Both the position numbers and the translations under genes were made by a program. The notes beneath the pieces are model-generated. The model saw only the letters and a program-made list of their open reading frames with translations. It did not search any database and was not told the DNA's origin. Positions 1-64,000 of a DNA stretch of 64,000 nt are shown one piece after another. Each line of letters begins with the position of its first letter. The stretch's first letter is position 1. This DNA is from Alviniconcha marisindica (taxonomy: Eukaryota; Mollusca; Gastropoda; Provannidae): positions 431,001 through 495,000 of the forward strand of contig JABMCL010003296.1 of assembly GCA_018857735.1 (NCBI GenBank), read 5' to 3'.

Positions 1-1125
1 TGACGCAACTGATGAAAGGACACTGTGTGCACACAGACTGACCTCATATGATGAAAGGAATACTGTGTACACAGAATGACCTTGATTGATGAAGGGAACA
101 CTGTGTACACAGAATGACCTTGATTGATGAAGGGAACACTGTGTACACAGAATGACCTTGATTGATGAAGGGAACACTGTGTACACAGAATGACCTCAGA
201 TGATGACAGGAACACTATGTGCACACAGAATGACCCTGACTGATGAAAGGAACACTGTGTACACAGAATGACCTTGATTGATGAAGGGAACACTGTGTAC
301 ACAGAATGACCTTGATTGATGAAGGGAACACTGTGCACACAGAATGACCTCAGATGATGAAAGGAACACTATGTGCACACAGAATGACCCTGACTGATGA
401 AAGGAACACTGTGTACACAAAATGACCTTGATTGATGAAAGGAACACTGTGTACACAGAATGACCTTGACTGATGAAGGGAACACAATGTGCACACAGAA
501 TGACCTCAGATGATGAAAGGTACACTATGTGCACACAGAATAACCTCAGATGACGAAAGGAACACTATGTGCACACAAAATGACCTCAGATAATGAAAGG
601 AACACTATGTGCACACAGAATGACCTCAGATGATGAAGAGAACACTATAGTCCTCACACAGAATGACCTCAGATGATGAAGAGAACACTACAGTCCTCAC
701 ACAGAATGACCTCAGATGATGAAGAGAACATTACAGTCCTCACACAGAATGACCTCAGATGATGAAGAGAACACTATAGTCCTCACACAGAATGACCTCA
801 GATGATGAAGAGAACACTATAGTCCTCACACAGAATGACCTCAATGGTGCAGGGAACACTGTGCACACAGAATGACCTCAAATGATGAAGGGAACACTGT
901 GCACACAGAATGACCTCAAATGATGAAGGGAACACTGTGCACACAGAATGACCTCAAATGATGAAGGGAACACTGTGCACACAGAATGACCTCAAATGAT
1001 GAAGGGAACACTGTGCACACAGAATGACCTCAAATGATGAAGGGAACACTGTGCACACAGAATGACCTCAAATGATGAAGGGAACACTGTGCACACAGAA
1101 TGACCTCAAATGATGAAGGGAACAT
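1..1125. repeat. 38-bp minisatellite, about 28 copies
   Basis: Tandem units containing acacagaatgacct and gatgaagg. Most units are 38 bp; a block at about 640-840 uses a 43-bp variant with the insert agtcctc. Variants are grouped in blocks (ttgattg, cagatg, caaatg), as expected from local amplification. The array runs off the window's left edge. Open frames in it are by-products of the repeat. Confidence 0.97.
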
Positions 1126-2304
1126 CAAATGATGTGTAAGGGCAAGACATTGTGTTCTATGTACACTGCCAATTGCAATGCTGTTAAGTATTAATAACAA
1201 AAAATGAAGCCACCAAGAAAATATTCTGTCAAATATTTTGTGATTGCTAAAATAAAACGAACTAGTACTTCTTGTGACATAAAACTGATATCTAGTGCAT
1301 TGTGTCTGACAATATATACACTGTTTGTATAAAACATCACATATGCAATGCACTGTACATTTATTGCAAGTGCACCACCCACGCAAGAGCATTGTCATAT
1401 ATATGTACAAAGCAATGACTTGCACATACACAGTGATGTTCCACTAGAATCATGTACATATAACAATGTACAATTTATTTGTACAGAACACTGTGCCGTG
1501 TACATAAAGCAATGACTCGCACAGCAATGTACAATAATTATGTACGCAGTGTACAATTCGCACAGAGCACTGTCCTGTGTACACAAAACAATGACTTGCA
1601 AGCACAGTACTCTCATAATTATGTACATGATGATGTACTATTTGCACAAAGCACCGCCCTGTACACAGACAGCAATGACGCACAGTGTAAACAGCGAAGC
1701 ACGTGTGCTCTGATGATTATGTACATAACAACGCGCCTTTTGTACAAAGCAGGGTACCGCTAGGAACCCGCCCATTAACACATCATTGATGATTCGCCAG
1801 AGACAAAGCAACATATGTCCCAGAGCACAGGGCAGCGCTTTGTACACAAACAGTACACTATACAATATGTACAAGGCTAAATATTTATCCTGACGGAGAC
1901 GGCAAAACCTTTTCCAACATGCACATACACACTCATGGTCTTCAGTAGCTCAGGGCAACTGTTTGTTTTCATCTGGATGCTGATTATGTTACGTTTGAGT
2001 GAAGTTACAATGGGTCTTGCATGTCTTTCATTGTTTCAGATCAAATACAGTAAGAGTCACGCTCCTTTGAAACAAAATCACGCAACATATGGAACTAAAT
2101 TGCACACACATTGTCCACAGTCACTGGCTTTGTGCAAGTTTGGATGTGTTGGTTTTTAATATGTTCATGTAAACTGTCTGTTGTTTTCACATTGCTGTGG
2201 TGTGCTTTGTTGATCCGATACTGTGTATATTGACCGATAATCCCATTTTTATGCACACACACATTTTTTTCAGCACGCTTTCTATGTACGCACACTAAAA
2301 CCTT
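1126..2304. other. AT-rich flank with degenerate tgtaca-rich repeats
   Basis: At 1380-1870 motifs such as caatgact, tgtacata and gcacagt recur irregularly, probably an old decayed tandem array. No gene is recognisable in the rest. Confidence 0.5.
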
Positions 2305-2600
2305 ATGTTCCCTTTGTATTCCATGTAAACTTAAATATAATCCCTGAACAAGGACGATCCCTCTTTTAAATTAAACCCACCATTTAAAAACATTCCCTTT
2401 GTATCGCATATAAATCTGAAACTGAATCCTTTCAGGAACAAGGACCATCTGTCATTAAAAATTAAAACACTATTCAAAACCTTCTGCTTTGTAGTCCATG
2501 TAAATTTGAAACTGAATCGCTGAACAAGGACCATCCTTCTTTTAAGAGTTTTTGAAAAAACTTCCCTTTGTAGTCAATGCAAATAAAAATCCATCATTAA
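2305..2600. repeat. Degenerate tandem repeat of about 85 bp, 3-4 copies
   Basis: The phrase ccctttgtattccatgtaaa and variants starts near 2309, 2395, 2487 and 2563, each followed by aacaaggaccatc and ttttaaa-like stretches. Units are about 76-92 bp. Confidence 0.75.
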
Positions 2601-4074
2601 AGGCAACTTTTGCTGGAGCTTCAGGTTGGTCTAAAAAGAAAAGAAAAAAAAGTGGGTGGGGGGGTGGGGGTTGTGATTATCAGCTCACCATACTGCACAC
2701 CAAACCCTGCTCACACTATCACTAGTTTTTTTTGTGTGTGTGCTATTTTTGTTATGTGCATGGTGTTTTTACATCTGTGCATGCACATGTATGTTGTGTT
2801 GTATGTGATGTGTGTGTGTGTGTGTGTGCGCGCATGTGCTTAACCATGTAATCAATTTGCATATTTTCCTCATTTTGTTATCTAATGATTCTATCAAGGC
2901 ATAACTACAAACATGACAAGACATGACACATATACATATTCCACTTCAACAATCTCTCTGTTTAGGGTGGGAGATGGCTGTGTAGATCTGAACGTTGGTC
3001 TGCAGAGTGAACAACCTGCCACTAGTCACAGGCGAAAAAGACCACACCTTGTTTTAAATATCCTCCTACAAACAAACTTCCTCTGCCACCGCAACCTTGC
3101 ACAGGGTCATCGTTGACCAAGGTGAGAATGCCAGGAGAAGCTCACACTTAATTTCAAGTATTTAAGTATCCTAGCTCCTTGTGAACATTTTTAACCCTTT
3201 TAATCATGTTTTTTAAGCGCCATCCAAGCCACACACAAAAAGACCACCACCACCTGAGCCAATTAAGCCCCAGGAGGCCTGGCTCTTTAACAAAGGAAGA
3301 AGAAGTAACCTGAAGTATGATGAAGGTGGTGGTGTTTTTGTCTGAAGCGTCCCTGAATCATTATTTGCTGTTTCAATGTTAGAAACTTCTGAAGTTTATA
3401 TAAACCTGATACATAATTATATAACACGAAAACCTAGCACACGAATCACACATTAACATACTATAAAGTGCCCAATGCACTTTTCACTGCGAAAGAGGTG
3501 GGATACACACGATCATTATGAAAACGGTTATCACTGTCGTTATTTGTAAACTCCGGAGCACCGTGAGGCTCGCATAACTGTGAGCCCTGCCTCATCCTTC
3601 ATCTTCATCATTATCATTGCCTTTCTCTCTTCTGGTGTTTTTCCACAATCTACAAACATCATTGCACTATTACAAAAGGACATTCAGTCATGTCCGCAAA
3701 ACCCTGTGCCAGAACCAGACATACGATTTCACTTGTGCAAATCTCAAGTCTATCAGTTGTTTAATATATTGTTCACATACTTCTACAGATTTTGATTTTG
3801 AACAAAACCAAACAAACTTTGGTTCTGCGATACAGATTTGTACTCGGCCCAAAAAAAACAATTTCATGATCTGAAAATGAGCTGCTGTTACCATGTTTTA
3901 AAAATCGCACACTAGGAGAAAGGGTTGGTTGTTACATCCAGTTCTGTGAATATTTCCAACTAACTGTTAAAAATAATTTGATGAGCTACGATAATTTAGC
4001 CAGTTTTAATAACAGCTGAAAAGAGGTTCAAAAGGGTGTGTATGTGTGTGTGTGACACTAAATCTTCAGGTGCA
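2601..4074. other. Unassigned 3' flank
   Basis: Contains a short GT/GC run at 2803-2837 and otherwise unique-looking, AT-rich sequence. No coding similarity or structured repeat was recognised. Confidence 0.4.
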
Positions 4075-4440
4075 TGGTGTATCTAGTCTCCATTCGTGTG
4101 TGGCACACCAAGTTTCCATTCGTGTGTGGCACACCAAGTCTCCATTCGTGTGTGGCACACCAAGTCTCCATTCGTGTGTGGCACACCAAGTCTCCATTTT
4201 GTGTGTGGCACACCAAGTCTCCATTCGTGTGTGGCACACCAAGTCTCCATTCGTGTGTGGCACACCAAGTCTCCACTTTGTGTGTGGCACACCAAGTTTT
4301 TTTCCCCCTTCGTGTGTGGCACACCAAGTCTCCATTTTGTGTGTGGCACACCAAGTCTCCATTTTGTGTGTGGCACACCAAGTCTCCATTAGTGTGTGGC
4401 ACACCAAGTCTCCACTTTGTGTGTGGCACACCAAGTCGAG
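4075..4440. repeat. 26-bp minisatellite, about 14 copies
   Basis: Tandem units of 26-27 bp with gtgtgtggcacaccaagtct followed by a short spacer. Each unit contains a small inverted repeat (gtgtg/cacac). It is open in several frames on both strands purely because of its composition. Confidence 0.97.
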
Positions 4441-4630
4441 ATTTGTGGGATAAAGAACTACTCGACTTATACCTCACATTTGACCCTCATTTCATTCTCA
4501 CCCAATAACTCACAAAACTGAACAGAAGAGAACAGACAGAATACACTCAACAAGAAGAGGTGATGCAACAAACAGAACTGTGAATAGACGATCTTCGGAA
4601 ATCCAGGGGACTGCACTCAGTAAGCGCCTG

Positions 4631-4666
4631 CAGGCATGGACCTGTATATATATAGGTCCATGCCTG
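4631..4666. repeat. Perfect hairpin, 13-bp arms with AT loop
   Basis: Arms caggcatggacct and aggtccatgcctg flank a 10-base loop of alternating TA. The right-arm sequence occurs again at 4844-4856. No T-run follows, and function is unknown. Confidence 0.85.
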
Positions 4667-7269
4667 TGGGTGTAGTGCACAGTCTGCACGCTTTTGTTGG
4701 GGGTACAGTGAGCATGGGGGGAAGATGACGGATACCCGTAAACAAAAGGCAGAAAAAGCACCAGAAATGCACTCACTGTTCAGGGGGAACATGCATATCG
4801 GATAACAGGTTCCCCCAGCTGGTAGTCCAGTATAAATTATAACAGGTCCATGCCTGAAGATCTAAAACTGTCGCAGATCGGCTCTTCTCCGCTGCCGCCT
4901 CCATTCAGGGGGCTTCACTCTCCTGGAGTAAGAAAACCCTGTCAAATTATCTTCCCCTGTTATTTCCAGAAATTGTCTATTTGTAAATGATTTTGACAAA
5001 AGGCCATCTTCTTCAGGTGAAAAAATAACAAAAATACAACAAACTACCATTACACACAACAAACTACCACTGCAACTTCCCAAGAAGATGGAAAGGAAAA
5101 AGAGGGAAGAGGACGAGGCGAACCAAGAAGAGGACAGACGCTGAGACAGTTAGCTGACAAAAGTGACTTCTGGAACCACTCCTCAGTTACCACAATGCTG
5201 AATGGGGGAACAGGCAGGCGCTCACATCAACATCTGATCAGAATCAAACAAGACACAACATGTCAAAGAGTGGCTCAGTCTCCAGTCAGGATTTGTTGGC
5301 TTGCCAAGTACGTTTCAGCTGTACGTCAGCTGTACGACAACACTTGGCACAATGCATCTGATTGCAACAACTTCTTTGTTGATGTCAAACTTAGCACACA
5401 CACACAAAAAGAAAAAGAAAAAAAGAAAAGAAAAAAAAGGTCCACATACACATTTACAACAATAAAAAAAATACACCCACATACATCACCATGAGTTAAA
5501 AAAGCCTGTTATCCATTCAAATCCCAGATGATCCAGCTGATAAATGTATAGCAAAACACATTTCATTTTGTAAGATTTCCAAATGCATGACCAAATAACA
5601 GCAAAACCGTTTTGCAGCTAAGCTAAACCAAGCACACAGACATAAGTAATAAGTACCATGAAACTTGCTAAGTGAAGAAAAAAGAAAGAAAAGAAACCTC
5701 CAACAAACAGAAAGAAGGTAGAAACTAGGATGGGGTGAGAGGGAGGGGGCAGGGCTGAGGTATATTAACTGTTAAACTGTTAACGTTCACTTGGTTGGAG
5801 AGAATCAGCCCAACTCAAACATTCAATTTCTTCACGGTAACAATTTCACTCATAGTCTAAAAGCAATTCAGTACAACTTCAGCATCAGTTTCTCCCTTGG
5901 ATGACGAATGAACAACGTGCTCCTCAATAACACCGAGTTGAAATGCAAGGGAAGTTTTACGACTAAACATGATATTCCACATAATGACATATCAACTGTT
6001 GTTTGCATTCACCCCAGAAGTTGGCTAGGACAGTGGCTGAGGTAACTATTTCCTATCTGAACTTCCAGGCATGACACCACAATGCCGCAACATCCCCCCA
6101 AATTCTAGTGCTACCACATCGCACAGGACTGACCAACTTTCACACTCTCAAATTAGTCTTGATTCCAGAAAACTGTTCACAGAAAGTCTAAAACATGAAT
6201 GTCTTTTACCTTCTGTGCAAACAGGCTTGTTTAGTTTTTTTGTTTTTTTAAATTTTGACAGAAAATGGCATAGAAAGCCAAACAACTAAAAAACATTTTC
6301 AGATTTCTCCAATCGTGATCACCCTGATATAACCGCACTGGTTGACTGGGCGTAAAACATCAGTTTACTTATTTACTTACTCCAACTGTGTTTCATCAAA
6401 GATGGTTTTTTTCTAAAGCAGTCAGCTGATCCAGTTTTTCTTTCAATAATTTTTGCTTTCATTCAGGTACACAATTATCACTTCCATGTCATCTGCAAAC
6501 CAGCATCATCTTCCACAAAGAACACTACATTCCACACAGAACAATATGTTCCATACAAAACTCTCAGCCAAGTTGTAATCTTTCTCACTTCCATTTCACT
6601 TCCTTCAAATGACACTGTATCTATCAGACCTGTCTCACCACACACAAAACAGGCTGCTTGATATTCTCATTATTAGATTACACTTTGTTTGCCCTTCACT
6701 CACCTCGACTTTCATTTGTCTCTCTCAAGGTCACAGTTTTTATGTTCAAGACTCAAGTACAGAAAAAAATTGTATCTAGCAAAAACCATCATCCCTATGT
6801 GCATTTGCAGTTTACTCCCTTCCCGCTGCACTCCACATCACAAGATGACCCTGTGTGGTTGAAAGGACATTAAAATCCACTCGCTGACAAACTTGTAAAA
6901 TTCTTCATCTTTCTTGCATGAGCTCCTCAACACAATCTACGCCCACGTTTCCAATGATTTCGGATGCTGTTTACATGAATTCCTTTTTCTCTTGAAACTA
7001 ACATACGCACCCCAGCACCCCCCCTCCCCCCCCCCACAAAATAAAATTTCTCTTGAGACTAACATCTGTGTGCTCCCCCTCCCTGCACCTCCCAACCCAA
7101 CATGCTGTGAATTCACTGTAAATTTGGAGCAGTCAGAGTATTTGTACACTTTGCTAACTAACATCACTGTCACACTGACAATTCACTTCGCAGCCTTGCT
7201 TCCATCCAGAATGATTGGCTGTCCCATGCACTCATCAACACCATCCTTCACAGCAGACTCTGGGCAGGT
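4667..7269 (-). other. 3' flank and probable BMPR2 3' UTR
   Basis: Mostly unique, AT-rich sequence downstream of the BMPR2 stop. I found no clear minus-strand AATAAA within about 2 kb, so the 3' end of the mRNA is not placed. Coding-like features are absent except the weak LINE scrap at about 5080-5330. Confidence 0.4.
5080..5330 (+). mobile_element. Possible decayed LINE 3' coding end
   Basis: One frame reads a basic stretch (GRGEPRRGQTLRQLADKSD) then NGGTGRRSHQHLIRI and a downstream VAQSPVRI. This pattern recalls the C-terminus of non-LTR retrotransposon polymerases (Arg/Gly-rich, then a TGRS-like and LIR motif). The similarity is weak and judged by eye. Confidence 0.3.
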
Positions 7270-62201
<54,932 letters not shown>

Positions 62202-62205
<4 letters not shown>

Positions 62206-62210
62206 GACAT
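62202..62210 (-). promoter_or_regulatory. Two-codon upstream ORF overlapping the BMPR2 start
   Basis: Directly before the receptor start the minus strand reads ATGTCATGATG. The first ATG opens a frame of Met-Ser followed by TGA, and that TGA overlaps the receptor ATG as ATGA. If this stretch is in the mRNA, ribosomes starting at the first ATG would terminate on top of the real start codon. Confidence 0.5.
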
Positions 62211-63700
62211 GATCACCCCTTCTGACCTCACAGCTTACGTCGGTCCACCCTCAAGTGTTGATGGGGGGGTAGTTAGATCTGTGACACTCGGAGGGTCAGA
62301 CTCAAGAGTCGTCTGTCATCTGCGCTCAGACTTGGCGATGGCAGAGAGCGAGCAAGCCAACAAGCTAGCGACCTGGCGATCGAGCGAGCGAGGCAGCGGC
62401 TTCTTGCACGGTAAATCAAGCCTGCAAGGTTGCGTGAGGTGTGTTCACTCCCAACCTGCCCCAGACGTGCGGCCAGACGGGACGAAGCATGATGGAAAAC
62501 GATCCCTCAATCCCGTCCAATATGGAGTCCTGTTTTGAGTCTTCTTCAAGGCCTTCGCCAAGTGAAGGTTTCAAAGCGGCTCCATCGTGAACTCTCACAA
62601 AATGGCTCCCCCTGCTACCTTCGCGGTTGACGATGAGAGAGGGATAGGCGGCGGACGGGGGAATCCATCAAAACAATCAAATCCTGCTGATGATGAAAAG
62701 TGTCGCAGGCTACGAGATACGCTTTATCCCTTCTCCGGGCACCGGAGACTTGACGGCCGAGGAAACAGCGGAGTCATACAGCCAACACACTCCGCCTCCT
62801 GTCTGTTGTGTCGCCTCTCCGCGACTCGCCACTGTGTTTATGCAGTCTCGCTCGCCACTGAACGCCGCCAGACGCTCGGAGGGCGGCCCTGTGCGCTGAA
62901 CGCGGCCCGGCCCCAGGCTAGGTGACCCAGACAGGCGGACTGCAGTTCGACGGCGGCTGGTCCCGCCCGCGTCAGTGCAAACCCAGCACCGACAGACAGC
63001 GCCTTCGCCACGTCAGTCAGTCAACCCACGTCTGGCAGGGTGGCCGACCGCCACCGAAATAGAATCGTATCAAAACACTGACTTTGCCCAATGAAGTTGC
63101 AGGTGATTCTTTGCGCTGCTAGAATTGTTGACGTTTTTAATTGCCGTTCTGTTAGTTGTGTCTATCGTAAAGAGAGAGAGAGGGAGAGAGAGAGAGCTCT
63201 GCTCTGCTGCCAACGACTTTTCCGAAGTCTTGGCAACGCTTAGCAGCTGGGCGAACAGTTGCGGCAACAGTATAACGAGTCTTGTCCTGCCAGCCAGCTC
63301 ACCGTGGCTCTGTGGAGAGAACGCATGAGTCTGTCCCGTCTTGGGAGCTGTCGCTACTTAGTCATTATGCGTATCGATCAGCTGTCTGTGAAGGAGAAGG
63401 TCTGATCGTATCGATTTGATTTGCGTGGGCGCGAGCCGGCATGAGTGGCCCGGGTTAGCGTGTGCAAGCAGTCTGCACTCTCGTGTGTCGGGACTGTGAT
63501 GACTGAATGTGCCTGGTCCGTGGCCGCCTCGGTCTTGTCGCGAGCCGGTTGGGCAACTCTCGGTCACGGTTCACCGAATAGTTGATATTGATCACTGAGT
63601 GTAGTGATGTAGCCTGGGCCCACATCGGTGGCTGTTTCTTTCGATCAGCCAGTCACTGACGCGGATCACCATCACCGTATAGTCATCAAACGGATGAAGC
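62206..63700 (-). promoter_or_regulatory. Probable BMPR2 5' UTR and promoter region, CpG-bearing
   Basis: Upstream of exon 1 the sequence becomes rich in CpG dinucleotides (especially 62260-63010 and 63400-63560), unlike the repeat-filled introns. It lacks long minisatellites apart from a short GA run at 63170-63195. This is the expected position of the BMPR2 promoter and 5' UTR. No TATA box or transcription start could be fixed. Short open frames here have no recognisable products. Confidence 0.45.
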
Positions 63701-63762
63701 GACATGCCGCCCAGGGGCGGCCGTGGCTCAGCGGTTGAGCAGGCAGCGCTAGTCGTCGTCTA

Positions 63763-63973
63763 TCACTGGCGGGACTGAGCTGCCACAAGTATCGTTTTTG
63801 TCGCGACTAAAGTTTTGTTGCAACAAACACGTGTTTATCGCGACAAAACGCGTCTTTTGTCGCAACAAAAGTATGCTTGACGCGACAACGACAAAATTAT
63901 GTTTGTCGCGACAAACACGTGTTTGTACTTTTGTCGCGACAAAAATTATACTTGTGGCACCTCCCGCCAATGA
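63763..63973. mobile_element. MITE with TA flanks and palindromic interior
   Basis: Ends tcactggcggga and tcccgccaatga form terminal inverted repeats that continue inward (gccacaagtat / atacttgtggc, then ttttgtcgcgac / gtcgcgacaaaa). Both ends are flanked by TA (63761-63762, 63974-63975), as expected for a Tc1/mariner-type target. The 211-bp element has no credible coding capacity. Its interior repeats small palindromes such as ttgtcgcgacaa and aacacgtgtt. Confidence 0.85.
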
Positions 63974-64000
63974 TACCATGACTGAGTCAGTGAAAGCTGC

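Noticed and set aside
4046..4508. Long overlapping open frames on both strands
   Set aside because: Produced by the 26-bp minisatellite, which lacks stops in several frames. The peptides are simple repeats.
5450..5480. AATAAA as the BMPR2 polyadenylation signal
   Set aside because: It is on the plus strand. The gene is on the minus strand and would need TTTATT here.

Overview
The window is eukaryotic nuclear DNA from an animal, most likely a lophotrochozoan and probably a marine gastropod mollusc. The species call is inference: it rests on invertebrate-like divergence of the one gene, long repeat-filled introns, several tRNA-derived SINE families and very abundant minisatellites. Nothing looks bacterial or organellar.

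One protein-coding gene spans almost the whole window on the minus strand: a BMP type II receptor (BMPR2 orthologue). I assembled ten coding exons by hand with GT-AG splice sites and consistent phases: 62205-62145, 40828-40589, 22450-22286, 18260-18025, 15789-15471, 14700-14531, 13598-13451, 11795-11659, 10298-10166 and 9380-7270. They sum to 3720 nt, i.e. 1239 residues plus a TAG stop. The order is signal peptide, ten-cysteine ligand-binding domain, one transmembrane helix, serine/threonine kinase, and a very long (about 700 residue) C-terminal tail encoded by the last exon. No second cellular gene could be supported.

Layout. 1-7269: 3' flank and probable 3' UTR, with a 38-bp minisatellite (1-1125), a 26-bp minisatellite (4075-4440), a perfect hairpin, and possibly a LINE scrap. 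7270-22450: nine of the ten coding exons, with introns almost filled by minisatellites; two of these arrays are built from the gene's own splice-junction sequence. 22451-40588 (intron 2) and 40829-62144 (intron 1): SINEs (two families, two cases of nested insertion with target-site duplications), LINE 3' fragments, a 57-bp-armed foldback element, many minisatellites, microsatellites and homopurine/homopyrimidine tracts. 62206-63700: CpG-bearing region upstream of exon 1, the likely promoter side. 63763-63973: a small MITE-like element with TA flanks and a palindrome-rich interior.

Most interesting points: an 85-bp array in intron 8 derived from the 3' end of coding exon 8 plus its splice donor; repeated copies of the exon 3 splice acceptor in intron 2; a minimal upstream ORF whose stop overlaps the receptor start codon; a degenerate glycine-rich loop in an otherwise intact kinase; and the MITE. 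All alignments were by eye; no database was searched.
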